A stretch of DNA of 64,000 bases from Alkaliflexus imshenetskii DSM 15055 (GCF_000517065.1 NZ_KI912105.1:1224405-1288404); one strand, 5' to 3'. Shown: positions 1 to 11,800, counted from the stretch's first letter. Notes: generated by a model from the sequence alone, not told the origin. Made by a program: numbers and translations.

Positions 1-1354
1 GTTGCGATAGGTCGTTTTCTACTAAATCGCTGCGTAAATCCAGCTTTTCGGCGGCTTCCCGGACTTCTTTTCTGACTTGCTTTTCTTCGTACAAATCCAA
101 TCTTGTGCGGTATTTAATGGCGGTTTCCAGATGCTGAACGTCCAGACTGATGGTCATGCGGTCGAAGGTCTTGGGTAGGCTGCCTTTTACTATGTAGCGG
201 GCGGATTGGGTTTCGTAAATTATCTTGTTGAGGGTGGTGATATTTAACTGTTGAGACAGGGCACTGCGTCCGACTTTCGGCGGATGCCCTGTCTGGACGC
301 TTCCTTTTTCTTCAATTGAAAAATCTTCAGTTGAAGAAAAAGATGGTGGTAAAGGTTGTTGGTTGGTGCTGCCGGCCGGCTGTCGTTCTTCGATTAATTG
401 CAGGATGGCTTCCTTTCCATAGTTTATCCAAAGACTGTTGACGTCCTCGCCTTGGGGAGTGGCAACAATGCTGATTTTAACGCCCTGCCCTGCCAGTTCC
501 TCGGCGTATTTAAGGGCTCCTTCTTTGCCGGCTTGGTCGCCATCAAAAAAGAAGATGATTTCTTTTTCTGTTGTTGTGTTTATTTCTAAAGGATTACTCC
601 ATGCTGTTATGGCCCTCTTGTGTTCTGTGCTTAGGCCATTGGTGCCGTAGGCGGCCAATATCGAAGCGTCTCTTAATTCTGCGATTTGGATAAGACTGGC
701 AGCATCGATGATGGCTTCGGTAATGATTAATGTATGGGTGTCTTGTGGCGGATAGCTTGGATAAAGGCCTTTGCGGTTTTCGCTGTAGTAATGGCGGCCG
801 TATTCTATGTTATAGCCGTTGCTTTCTGTTATTCTGCGGCCGTAGAGGCTTGTGATATTGCCCGCCTGGTCTTTCAATGGGAAGGTGATGCACTGTTTGA
901 GTTTGTTCCAGTACTGGCCGCTGTTATAGCCGATTTCCATTTCGGGGTTTAGGCCGCGGCCTTTAAGGTAGTCCAGCGCTTTGGGGCTGCGGGGAAGGCT
1001 TGCTATTTGCCGGGCAAAAAGCCCTGCAAAATCTTCTGCCTTCCCCTTGGCAGCTCCTTTGGATGCAATCCCCATTACATCTTTAGCGTTGGTTTCTTCT
1101 CCGGATAGTTCTGTAGCTTTTTTCAAGGCTGCGTGCTTGCTACTCTTTTCGTATTTCTCAATAAATTCTATCTGGTCACCGGTGGCACCACAACCAAAGC
1201 AATGGAAGGTGCCGGTTTCAGGGTATATTTTACAGCTTGGTTTGTCGTCTTGGTGGAAGGGGCAGCGGATGTGGTTGTTTTTGTCAATTTGGATGTTGTA
1301 ATGGGACAAAACCTTGGTTATGGGTAGTCGTTGTTTGATGTCGGGGATTTGCAT
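1..1354 (-). CDS. CHC2 zinc-finger / toprim DNA primase-like protein, 3' end cut by the window
   Basis: Read on the minus strand from the ATG at 1354, the frame is open for 451 codons to the window edge, so the C-terminus is missing. Residues 31-55 form a CHC2 zinc finger (C31, H34, C52, C55) of the type that binds template DNA in DnaG primases. A toprim fold follows, with the conserved glutamate near residue 213 (TEAIIDAASL) and the metal-binding DGD at 271-273 (FFFDGDQAG). It then continues through a low-complexity linker into a charged helical region. Family knowledge: stand-alone CHC2-toprim proteins of this kind are common on Bacteroidota conjugative elements and prophages, while the housekeeping DnaG has a different layout. 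That this copy belongs to a mobile element is inference from the neighbouring XRE gene. The primase activity call is fairly secure; the biological role is not. Confidence 0.85.
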   Translation of the reverse strand, partial: MQIPDIKQRLPITKVLSHYNIQIDKNNHIRCPFHQDDKPSCKIYPETGTFHCFGCGATGDQIEFIEKYEKSSKHAALKKATELSGEETNAKDVMGIASKGAAKGKAEDFAGLFARQIASLPRSPKALDYLKGRGLNPEMEIGYNSGQYWNKLKQCITFPLKDQAGNITSLYGRRITESNGYNIEYGRHYYSENRKGLYPSYPPQDTHTLIITEAIIDAASLIQIAELRDASILAAYGTNGLSTEHKRAITAWSNPLEINTTTEKEIIFFFDGDQAGKEGALKYAEELAGQGVKISIVATPQGEDVNSLWINYGKEAILQLIEERQPAGSTNQQPLPPSFSSTEDFSIEEKGSVQTGHPPKVGRSALSQQLNITTLNKIIYETQSARYIVKGSLPKTFDRMTISLDVQHLETAIKYRTRLDLYEEKQVRKEVREAAEKLDLRSDLVENDLSQ

Positions 1355-1394
1355 GGTGAAAAATTCTTTTAAAATTTAATTAACCTTTTTCGGT

Positions 1395-1426
1395 CAAATT
1401 TAATCCAATCATATCACACGGGCAAA
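1395..1426 (-). promoter_or_regulatory. Bacteroidota-type promoter for the primase gene
   Basis: On the minus strand a TTTG box (1426-1423) is followed after 20 bases by TAAATTTG (1402-1395), matching the TTTG / TAnnTTTG promoter described for Bacteroidota. Transcription would start near 1388, about 34 bases before the primase ATG. This is the cleanest match to the consensus in the window. Confidence 0.6.
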
Positions 1427-1519
1427 TCTTTTTTATATTTTATTTTCTCTTAAAAGGGTTGTATTTTTACAAAAAATGCACAAAACAAGGTTAATACAAA
1501 CCGCTTTAGGTTCGATAAC

Positions 1520-1855
1520 ATGGAGACTTTCGGTAAAAAACTGGCAATACTGAGAAAAGAGAAAAAACTATCTCAAACTGATTTGGCTAAACAGCTTAAC
1601 ACTTCGGTTAGTGTAATTTCTCGCTACGAACGTGATGAGATGACGCCAAGCATTGATGCAGCAAAAAAACTGGCTACACTGCTTGATACAACGGTTGGTT
1701 ATCTTTTAGGAGAAAATGAAAATGCCGACATGTTCAAAAACCCGGATATGTTACGCCGCTTCAAGGACATTCTTTCGTTCCCTGAAGATAAACAGGAACA
1801 TATCCTGTTTGCTATCGATTCGATGATTAAAGCGACTAAATTAGAGAGACTGTAG
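1520..1855 (+). CDS. XRE-family helix-turn-helix repressor
   Basis: This 111-aa protein has an N-terminal Cro/CI-type helix-turn-helix (residues 6-60; core LSQTDLAKQL...SVSVISRYERDEMTPSID) and a short helical C-terminal part likely used for dimerisation. It is divergent from the primase with 165 bases between the starts, the usual geometry of a repressor controlling a mobile-element module. Its stop codon abuts the stop of the convergent gene at 1856 with no gap. The DNA-binding role is clear from the fold. Control of the neighbouring primase is inference; no obvious dyad operator was found between them. Confidence 0.8.
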   Translation: METFGKKLAILRKEKKLSQTDLAKQLNTSVSVISRYERDEMTPSIDAAKKLATLLDTTVGYLLGENENADMFKNPDMLRRFKDILSFPEDKQEHILFAIDSMIKATKLERL

Positions 1856-2281
1856 TTAGTCAATTACATTTATCACTTTGATATCATACTTCTCAAACTC
1901 ATCTTTCATTTCCATTAACTCTTCTGCCTTAATTCCAGTACAAGCATATTTCAATAATCTATCATCACTTATCTGAACCTCAAGCCTTTGATAAGGATGT
2001 CGAGTTTTTCTTAAGTTTACAATCTGGACATATTCAATATTAGAATAATATATTAAACGCCTAAAAGGATATGGCTTCAAGCGGTTCTTGACAACAATCT
2101 TCTCTTCATCTAGAAAAAAATCATTGCTTTCAATTAACGAAATTCCCCAAAAAACAACATTTCCAACATATCCAATAAAAACAAGTTCATTCTCCAACAG
2201 AATTCCTGTTATCGTAATGAAACAAAATATTACTAATGAATAGATTACAAACGACTTCAAGCGACTTTTAAATATCATCAT
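1856..2281 (-). CDS. Small two-helix membrane protein, possible immunity protein
   Basis: The 141-aa product has two predicted membrane segments near the N-terminus (about residues 11-28 and 31-50) and a soluble C-terminal part of about 85 residues that might resemble a bacterial PH-like domain. I do not recognise the family. The start overlaps the stop of the upstream 1,201-aa gene (ATGA at 2281-2278), so the two are translationally coupled. It is AT-rich, like the 3' end of that upstream gene. Small overlapping genes directly downstream of a polymorphic toxin usually encode immunity proteins, and a membrane location would suit a toxin that attacks the membrane. That function is inferred only from position and composition. 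It could equally be an unrelated accessory membrane protein. Confidence 0.7.
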   Translation of the reverse strand: MMIFKSRLKSFVIYSLVIFCFITITGILLENELVFIGYVGNVVFWGISLIESNDFFLDEEKIVVKNRLKPYPFRRLIYYSNIEYVQIVNLRKTRHPYQRLEVQISDDRLLKYACTGIKAEELMEMKDEFEKYDIKVINVID

Positions 2282-5200
2282 TTCGAAATTTCAATATCTT
2301 GGTATACTTCAACCCCCTGAATAACAACATTAGCTGCACTAACAATATCAGGATTCAATTTTAAAAATATTACACCTTCAACTACATCAAATACAGCATT
2401 TGCTGTCTGAAGCTCTTGAGATTCTCCTATAAAATACGTAATTGAACAAAAAACCACATCATTATAATCGGTGGGTATATATTTTAATTTTCCCTTTAGC
2501 TGTGAATTATCAGACAACCTAATAAACATCTGAGCAGTATTACCCACAAAAGAAACTCCCCCACCAACTAAAGTAACCCAGAAAACAGTACCTGTACCAC
2601 CTGTTAACACAGTAACACCCACAGTTGTAAGTCCAATCATAGCATTATTATAGTTTCTTATTAATGCTTGATTTTCCTTCTCTATTTGATAAAAAGCCTT
2701 TAATCTATCGTATTCTCTTTTCCGTTCTGCTAAAATTCTCTCCTCCTTCTGTTTCGTCAATAAAACATCTGTGTATTGGCTAACAACAGTTTTACTTACT
2801 TCTTCTAACTCTTGAGCTCTGACATAAAAGACTTTCTTCAACCTATCTGCATCCTTCCTATTAATCTCAATTGAGTTAAAGACAAATGAAATTAGATACG
2901 ATGTATATGAACGGAATAAAAAGTCATAGTAATAATATTGTCTAAAAACATCAATCTCCTCTTGGTCAGTAAAATATTTTGAATTTACAGCAATACTGCT
3001 AAAATAATCCTCTGCAGAACTTTCAAATTCTTCCATATAAAACCCCCACTGATTTATAGTCTTATCAAGATATACATACTCCCATGGCTTCGGCCGTTTA
3101 TTTTCTTCAAAATGACTAAAAACATCTTCAAACTCCATCGTAACAAAACTCTCATACAAAGAAAAAGCCCCCTCCTCCTCATCCTGCGCCCACGAAAACA
3201 AAATCTTCTCCGGGTTATGAATCAAGTCCCATTGAGGTTTCCAGAGTTCGGTGCCGCCGGCGTAGTCCATGAGGTTTTGGGTTTGGCCTTCGCCAATGAT
3301 AAAGGCTTTGGGGCTAAAGGTGTGCCGCATCATGAATGCGCCATGCGCCAGTTCATGGGCCACCACCTCGAGTGAGGGATTGCCATATATAAATCCTACC
3401 TGCCGTTGCAGGGGCATATAGCCCGCCAAACTGCGGTCTTTAAAGGTTACATCTTCCACAAAGAAGAGGTACAGACTGCCCGGTTCCATTTGTCGCCCGC
3501 TGCTTTCAAAGGCCGTGGCTATGGCACGCTGGTCGCTGTTATAGGTTGATGCGGTGCCGGAACCTCCATGTGTCATTCTACCACCGGGAAACGTTAACGT
3601 TACAGGGTCTTGCACAATAACCGTCCAGGTGCAAACGGCCTGACGGTATATACTGTTTAGCCGGGCTTCAAGTTCATTTACCGATGGTAGCCGGGCATTG
3701 TTCACCGAAATGATGTGTACGCGCCTTGGCTCTTCGTCGAAGCTCACTACGTTGAGCTTGCCCACTATCTCTTCCTCGCCATCGGCCGTTGGCCGATAGG
3801 CATATAAGGCTCTCTCGCTGCCATGGTAGGCACCGTTTACCGACATGCCACCATCGACCAATACGGAAGGAATGCCCATCTCGTCGCGGAAATGAAGTCC
3901 TTCTGTTATGTCAACACCTACCCTATCGGTTCGGAAACTGCCCACGCTCTTAAATGCCGGCCTGTATCCATTGTGCAAAGCCGGATAGTAATGCTGTATG
4001 GCTTGCTTCTGTTCGGTGTATTTATCAAACCCAAATGACTGCAAAGGATGTGCCACGAAATTCACCATGGCACTTGTTGAAAGGGAGTTGGCCTCCTTCT
4101 CCTTCTTGTAATTGTTCATCAGACGATTGTTGCCACCGCCCGTTTGCTGATACTCTTTTACGCCCATCACCTCGCCCCGGGAGGTAATTACCAACTCATC
4201 GCCGTTACTGTTGGTGATTAAGCATTTCTTAGCCTCTTCAACCGTAATGCAGAGGGGTGTTTCCTCAACCGTTCCATCAGGATTTAAAGTTATAGCAATC
4301 AACTGACCATCCCTAACATGAATATTGTCAAAACTGGCCACCACCTGTATCGTGTCGGCTATTTGAGCATCTGAAAAAATGACTGCACCATAATCGAGCA
4401 GTTCATTCACTGTTGAAGATAGTGCATCCAAATCTAACAAAAATGCGGGATTATTGATGCTTTTACACTCCATACTTACAATCACGTTATCGGTATTTAC
4501 CTGTAAGTCCCAGAAGTCGCATGGTATTTTAATTTTCCATAACTCCGACCAAAAATAGAATACCCCCCTATAGGTATCAGCTCCTTGCTGCTCCACGTTT
4601 TTAATGATAAAACGCGTGGTTCCTGATTTATTTGAAAGCGTATCGCCAGAAATCAGGTTGGTTCGCAGGTCGAAATTGGTAATTTCAACTTTGGGGATGT
4701 TGTCGTCGCAAACACAATCCGGACAATCATCATTGATAATTGCAGGCTTTGGCTCAGGCATCACAAGCTGAACCCAATCCGAAAAATCGCTGGTAGTGTT
4801 TGGGTCGCCATTGCAAACTGACTGGGTACGCAACTCATAGGTATGCCCTGGCTCAAGGTTATAAAACTCCACTTTACTGTCGAAAGTCTGACTCGCCAGA
4901 AACCAGTTGTTGGCTTTATTACGCACTTCCACGTTGTAAGCTGTGTGATTTTGAGCAGGAGTCCAATCAAACGTACCTTTTTGACCGATTGTGGTGGTTT
5001 GTATTTGGTTTACCTTGTCGCATTTTGATTTATAAACAAACGTGCGCACTTCACTTTGCCCATTTTGTTCAAATGGCATCCGGCCGCTCTCATCAAAAGC
5101 TGTAACCCGCCATGCGTAAGTCATCCCTTCTTCCATCATAACTGATGCAGGGTTAAAGGCGTAAAGTGTTGTATGGGTTAAATGCTCATGAATGGCGGGC

Positions 5201-5883
5201 ATTGAGGCCGCTACATTATATGGGTTAACACCTTGTACGCGCACCTCCCACAACTCGAATTTATAGCGGACACTTCCGGCAGAAACAGGTGAGCCCACAC
5301 TACTGGCAAGCCACGAAAAGGATATGGGCATTCCAACAAACTGCCCCAACTCGACACCATTGTCTGGTGAGCGCAGCACAGGAGGCTTACCAACAGCCAT
5401 CCATGCCGTGGCCGTACTGGTATTTGATATAACGCGATTGGTTTGAAAATGGAGCACCTCAACACTAAAACGATAGAAACCTTCAGGCAGGAGCCCGCTT
5501 CGGCGATAGGATTCTTTGCTGTAACCCTTAAACTGAAGGTTATTGATATTGAAATAATCGACAAAATCCTCTCCAAACAGAACGGTGGCACTTCCCCCAT
5601 CTAAATAAATCGGGATGGTATTAATGGTTGGTAAAGTTTCGATGGTAACACCTGCTGTCTCCATTCTGATGCGAAGCTTAACTGGCAAATTGGTCACATC
5701 CAAATCTTTCACCACAATGGTGACCATAAGCCGCTGTGAGCCCTGAGCACTGTAGTCGCTCAAGTTTAATGAGTATGGCGGCAGCAAAGATGTGGTAACA
5801 TAGATGGGGTAATTGCCCTGCGACCACAACGAAACAATGCACCACTGCAGCAAAAAAAATAGTATGGGTAGGGTTTTGCGCAT
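2278..5883 (-). CDS. Secreted TANFOR-type protein with zincin motif and toxin-like C-terminal tip
   Basis: The 1,201-aa protein begins with a signal peptide (about residues 1-22). The next 280 residues resemble the TANFOR domain (start VTTSLLPPYSLNLSDY, end YAWRVTAFDESG), followed by a fibronectin type III-like part near residues 290-380. A zinc-peptidase motif HELAH lies at 843-847 with a further His at 854, and a Met-turn-like NLMDY at 870-874 follows. From about residue 905 the coding sequence becomes strongly AT-rich. This tail has a long charged coiled coil (about 1005-1075), a glycine-rich hydrophobic stretch (about 1076-1105) and a unique tip of about 95 residues. No T9SS sorting domain is seen at the C-terminus. 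It lies 8 bases after the SprB-like gene and overlaps the small membrane gene. A secreted zincin carrying an exchangeable effector tip is my reading; the domain labels come from memory of the families. Confidence 0.7.
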   Translation of the reverse strand: MRKTLPILFFLLQWCIVSLWSQGNYPIYVTTSLLPPYSLNLSDYSAQGSQRLMVTIVVKDLDVTNLPVKLRIRMETAGVTIETLPTINTIPIYLDGGSATVLFGEDFVDYFNINNLQFKGYSKESYRRSGLLPEGFYRFSVEVLHFQTNRVISNTSTATAWMAVGKPPVLRSPDNGVELGQFVGMPISFSWLASSVGSPVSAGSVRYKFELWEVRVQGVNPYNVAASMPAIHEHLTHTTLYAFNPASVMMEEGMTYAWRVTAFDESGRMPFEQNGQSEVRTFVYKSKCDKVNQIQTTTIGQKGTFDWTPAQNHTAYNVEVRNKANNWFLASQTFDSKVEFYNLEPGHTYELRTQSVCNGDPNTTSDFSDWVQLVMPEPKPAIINDDCPDCVCDDNIPKVEITNFDLRTNLISGDTLSNKSGTTRFIIKNVEQQGADTYRGVFYFWSELWKIKIPCDFWDLQVNTDNVIVSMECKSINNPAFLLDLDALSSTVNELLDYGAVIFSDAQIADTIQVVASFDNIHVRDGQLIAITLNPDGTVEETPLCITVEEAKKCLITNSNGDELVITSRGEVMGVKEYQQTGGGNNRLMNNYKKEKEANSLSTSAMVNFVAHPLQSFGFDKYTEQKQAIQHYYPALHNGYRPAFKSVGSFRTDRVGVDITEGLHFRDEMGIPSVLVDGGMSVNGAYHGSERALYAYRPTADGEEEIVGKLNVVSFDEEPRRVHIISVNNARLPSVNELEARLNSIYRQAVCTWTVIVQDPVTLTFPGGRMTHGGSGTASTYNSDQRAIATAFESSGRQMEPGSLYLFFVEDVTFKDRSLAGYMPLQRQVGFIYGNPSLEVVAHELAHGAFMMRHTFSPKAFIIGEGQTQNLMDYAGGTELWKPQWDLIHNPEKILFSWAQDEEEGAFSLYESFVTMEFEDVFSHFEENKRPKPWEYVYLDKTINQWGFYMEEFESSAEDYFSSIAVNSKYFTDQEEIDVFRQYYYYDFLFRSYTSYLISFVFNSIEINRKDADRLKKVFYVRAQELEEVSKTVVSQYTDVLLTKQKEERILAERKREYDRLKAFYQIEKENQALIRNYNNAMIGLTTVGVTVLTGGTGTVFWVTLVGGGVSFVGNTAQMFIRLSDNSQLKGKLKYIPTDYNDVVFCSITYFIGESQELQTANAVFDVVEGVIFLKLNPDIVSAANVVIQGVEVYQDIEISK

Positions 5884-5891
5884 TTCGGGTT

Positions 5892-8800
5892 TTATTCAAT
5901 TATAATTTTAACTTGTCGCCTCTCGTTCCCGGCATTCAGTATCACCACATAAACTCCTGTGTTTACATTGGCAAGCGTAAAAGTTTCGGAGTAGAAATTG
6001 AACCCCGTTCTGGTACGTTCTTCCAACTTAACACCGCGGCTTATACTGAATACTGATAGCTGTATCGATGATTCTTCCTTAAGCTCTATATGTACCATGA
6101 AGCGACCGTCGTTGGGATTTGGTGACACAACAAATGACTTGATGAGCGGATCTTTGTAACCAAGGGCGTTTTCTTCTTCATCTGACAACCGTTCCGATTT
6201 AACTTCAACCTGCTTCACTTTTTTTGAGAAACAACCACCGGAAAAAGCATTCAAAACCACATTGTACATGCCTTGGTTGAGTGCTTTCAAATGAAGAATA
6301 TAATTCTGAGCATCCACAGGAGTATGATCAGAAAAGCCATGAGTGGAGAACTCCCAGGTAAGATGGTCGAGGGGTAAATTTGAGAGTTCAAAAATCATTA
6401 TCGTATCGCCAACAAATGCTTGAGATGCCATCAAAAAATCAGCTTTTAAAGCATCATTGCCAATGGAAACACGGATGGTATCATAGGCAAAACATCCAAC
6501 GGCATTTGTCACCCTTAAATTGTAATAACCCTCGTCTGAAACAGTAAGATAGCGCTCTGTCGACAGCAATTTATCATCCTTCGTCCATTGGTGTGCCACA
6601 AAGTTTTGCCCATCAATTTCGATTGAATTACCCGGACACATTGTAAAGTCATCACCAACCTTTACAGTCTCCATGGGCGGTTCATCAATCATAAAGGAGG
6701 CTTCAAACAAACAGTTGTTGGCATCGGTATATGACAAACGATATGAACCTTTGCTTAGGTTTAACGCCACGGGCCCGGTATCACCATTACTCCATCTGAT
6801 ATTGTACCCTCCCACACCGCCAAAAGGCAACACCTCTATTTCGCCATCGCTATACCCATAACAGTGCGCATCTTTAAGTTTTAAAACCGACAACCCAAGG
6901 GTGTCTGGTGTGGCAATGTTAAAATATCTGGTTGTTTCACACTGGTTGGCATCCCTTACAGTTACAAAATAGCGGCCTGCTTTGAGCCCATCGGTTGAGA
7001 AACCGGTAGCGTTATTGGACCAATGCAATTCATACGGTGCGTATGGCACTGCGGCAGTCACCTCCTTAACAGTTGCGGAACCGTTGCTGTCGCCATAACA
7101 TAATACGGGACTGGTTTCCAGACCCGAGATTTCCGGAAGTGTAGATGGATTAATAAAAAACTCAGTATTGAGGTGACAATTGTGCTTATCCCAGACATTC
7201 AACCGATAAAATCCATTCTGCTTAAGATTTTCTACAAAAAAATCACTGCCCACGGTTGCACCGGCAGCATTGCTCCATTGAAAACGGTAAGGCATGGTAC
7301 CTCCGGAAATCTCTACAGCAACTCTTCCGTTGTCCAGATTGCAGGTTGTATGTGCCACATCGGCATCGCTTAAACTTAGAACCTCTGGATGAGGAACAAC
7401 AACTGTCACACTTCCCTCGAAAGGGCAGTTGTTGGCATCGGTAAATTGGTATAAAAGCGTTCCTGCTGACAATCCATCATCAAAGTAAAAAATCCGCTCA
7501 TCATCATCTGTATCAAAAACCTCGGTTTTATTCTGCCATAAAGGTTGAGAACTAACCATGGCATACTTGTAAGGTGCGGTTCCCCCGTTGATGTCGAAAA
7601 AGACTCTGCCATTGGACTCACCAAAACATTGAACGCCATCAATACGCTCAATTATTGCACTCAAAACATCCGGCTGGGTGATGGTTATCGACACACTGCT
7701 CTCAACGCCTTTCTGGTCAATCACAAAAAAAGTATGCTCTCCTACTGGCAAATCATTCCATCTGAAATAGTTTTGAAAAGTACCTGATGCTTCGTGTTTG
7801 TATTGATAATTGTTCCATCCACCAGCAGCGCCCACCTGCACCCATGCATCTTCAAATCCTTCACAGCTCTGATTCTGAAATCGGGACACAGTAATCTGAA
7901 GTTCCTGATCAGGTTGAAGAACCACGAAATCATACGAAATGGTATTCTCATACACATCGGTAACATCCACTCTGTAGCTTCCAGCTGTCAAACCATGCGC
8001 CTTGGCTAAATTACCAAACGACTCAAATAACACATCGAGAAGCAGCCCTGAAGCGTCATACCAATTATAAGAAAAACCGGGTGCCCCGCCTGTGATAAAA
8101 ACCATTACTGAACCATCGTCTTCACCAGGCTTGCTCACATTATTAACCTCTACATTTTGAAAAACGAAAGGTTTGTATGGTACAATATTAAATACAGATA
8201 TTTCGACTTCATTCTCTCCAAATGCCTTAACCAAATAGCTGCCTGAGGGCAAGTTTACAAGACTTATCTCGCCCTGTTCAACCGGTAAATCATCGTCCGT
8301 TAATACATCCACCCTATTTCCCGGGTAATATATCTCTATCGATGTAATATTCTCTAAGCTTGAAACCAACACAGCATACCCATCGGCAGCTTCAAAGCGC
8401 GTTTCATGCCCCAACTCTTTTATTTCAAGCAATCCATCAGAAACTGAGGGCAAATATATTCTGTCAGAAACTGCACAACCCTCAGTCTGGCTTACCAACA
8501 CTTCATAATACCCTGAACCTATTCCAGATACCTCCTTTTGATTTAAACTGAGCAACGCCCCATTTTGAGTAATGTTTCGCCATTCATAAGTAAGTTGGGT
8601 GCCACCTCCACTCACAATGACTGCTATCAGTCCATCCTCGGCTCCTTCGGCCGAAGGCGATTGTGTCACAAACCTATCTATCTTCAACAGACTCGATGCA
8701 GATAAGTCGGTAATGGCCAAAGCCTCACACCCGTTTTTGTCTTCCACTTTAACACTATAACCACCTGCTGCTTTGCCCTCAAATTCAACGAGTCCTGGCA

Positions 8801-11800
8801 GGTCGAGGATTTTACTTGAAAGCCAGTTATCGATGCTTACTTTATACGGTTCGGCACCTCCGGACACTTCCAGTTTTAAGGTACCATTATTGCCACAAGT
8901 TGGATCGATGTGGTCAGTGGCTTTAACCTCAAGTTTACCCGGCTCACCTATTTCAATCAATGTTGATACAGAAGCGCCCAACTTATCCTGCACAAAAACT
9001 TTATAAGAACCCGCACTTAGCTCCTCATAATTGGAGATTGAAGTTGTGCCCGTATGTGTAGCCAATCGATAGGTGTAATCGCCCCAGCCCCCGCTGCCTT
9101 TTATCTGAAAGCTACCTAACCTGGCATTGCACAGCGCATCTTTTACTGACACTATCTCAATCTGGAGAGGTGATGGTGGCGCTGGCACCTCTATTTTTTC
9201 GCTGGTAAACACACACCCATTGCTGTCTGTAACCTCTATTTCATAGAGCCCTCCGGATAAACCGGCTAGTTCAAATTGATGTCCTGCCGCCACATCCCTT
9301 ACAGGAAGCATCTCTGACTCATCCTCGCCAAGCAGTCGTTTTGTTTTTATCTTCATTGAACCTTTCAGCTTGCCACCTACCGTCCTGGCTCTTATCAACC
9401 CGTCGCCGTTGCCAAACACGATTTCAGGTACGATTGCTCTCACCTCAAGACCAAGCTGTTCAGGCTGACCTATGGTCACCATTAACGGTTCAGATTCACA
9501 ATTTTTTGTATCTTTCAGCAACATGGTGTAGCTCCCGGGGGCCAAATTTTTCACCTTAGAATCAGCACTGAGATTTACTTCCTCGAGCTCTAAACTTCCT
9601 TCAGACATAAACAGTTGGAAGACATTATCACTACCCGAAACATTCTTAATTTCGATATATCCATCTGTCAGACCATTGCAACTCACATCTGCAAACGTAT
9701 AGCTATCAATTTTCGGGTTTTGATACTGCGCAACCGTAAACGAATCATCAATTATACACTCACCAACATCAGAGACAGATACAGTGTAATCACCTGCACT
9801 TAAATTTTGGAATGTGAAGTGGGGCAAATCTGAAAATTCATCTGACTCATTAGGGAATTCCATCACCAACACATTACCCTTCATTATTTTATAGCGATAA
9901 GCATTGTTTCCGCCCGACACATAAATTGTAGCAGCCCCTAAACCAACTGCACAAATAGGGTCAGTTACATTCACATCATCAATCTTAAGCAAATGCGGTT
10001 CTGTAATTATGGCAACCCCAATGTTCACCTCCTGACAACTGTTCTTACTATCCTTTAAATAGATGTCGTAACTACCGGGAGATATTTTTTTTGCAGATTC
10101 TGATGGATTCAACCATGAATTGTTATTTCCGTACTTCCACTGATAGGTACCACTTCCGCCCTCCAAATCTTTAATAGAAATTACACCGTTGTTTTTGCCA
10201 TTACAAGTAACATTATTAACTGACAGACCTGCCCGTACGGGGGTAGGGGCAACAAACTCTTCTAAAACTTTACGAACCAGCACTTTTGAAAACGTTACTT
10301 CACAATCTAAAACAGGAGTATCCTCAACAACTGTGTTTTGAATTAAGACTTCTCCTATGGACTCCGAAAAAGACCAGGAAGCTTTATTTAAGAAGTCAAC
10401 ACCATTATCACTTAACAGATATGAGCCGTCGGAAAACCCTCCTCCCAAATCGCTAAAATTCAACACAAACAAATCTCCCGGGCAATTAACTGAATTAGGG
10501 GTTAATGTAAATGTTAATAAAGGGATAGGCAATGTGAATGTGGCCAAATCCACTTCGCCATTATCACATGAAAACGCAAACCGGTAAACCCCATCCAGAG
10601 ATAAAGCCTGTTTTTCGAATCCATATATTTCATTTTCTAGCTCGATTGATTTCTCAAATAAAACCGCAGCATCCTTATATATTCTCACCTTGGGCTCAGA
10701 ATTGGCTAAACCATTCAATTGGGTAATTGTACCATTTAATAGCACAGTAGCGCCATCCTTATCTTGTTCAACAAGTAAATCAATTGACGCGTTGACCTTT
10801 GGCCCACCTACAACAATCTCTGGCAATGAAAACCTACATGTTTGATCATACACATCCGTATGCAATGCAACAAAGCTATAATTACCCTGGGGCACCCCAA
10901 CTTCGCCATTATCCCAGTTGTTGGGCAAATTGTCATTACCTAACCAAGTAACCAGTCCTGTTTGATTACTAAAATCAACCTTCAGTGTGCCTGTGCCACC
11001 GAAAGTAGTTGCATGCTCCGGAGCGCAAGTCACCGAAAAAGCCTTATTCAAAACCGGTATCGTGTCTGTGAAAACGCAACAACCATCAATATAAACCTGA
11101 ACATCATATAACCCAGCAGTCAACTCATCAATGCAATTCCAAAGCCCATCGGCAAAAAAACTCTCTTTCTTATACACATTTCTTGTTTCAACATGCATTA
11201 GTTTAACTATAACCATGGCATTTTCTTCTAGGGCAAAGCCATTCAAGGCAATAGATACTCGTCCGTTTGAAACATCACCAACCACGCATGTCACATTTTT
11301 TACTTCAAGCTCAACACTTCCGGGATTTAACAAATTAATTGGGTATTCAGCAGCTACTTCGCCATGTTCATTTATCAAACTAACAAGTTTCACAACCCCA
11401 TAACCAAGGCCACTTATTGTTATCTCATCACCAAATTTCTCTAAAATTTGGTCTTCGTAATGATACACAGGGTGGCCTCCTCCCTGATAGATTATTTTGG
11501 CTTCTCCATCATTCAAACAAAATGAGGATGGCTGTTTAGTTATAACATGTGTCAGGTTTGGTTGAGGAGGAATACGCACTTCAACTTTAAAGGGAACACT
11601 GCAATTGTCCTTATCTATTAATTCGTAATGCTCAGTTATATTCGGCGTCACACCATACAACCTGTAACCGAATCTGTTTTGTATCCATTTATTCCAATAA
11701 TTACTTCTGAACTGCTCTTCCCACTCTTTAAAATAATTGAGAGTGAAGAAATCGTTATAGTAGTGGTCAAAGTCATAAATCATGGAATACAACACATTGT

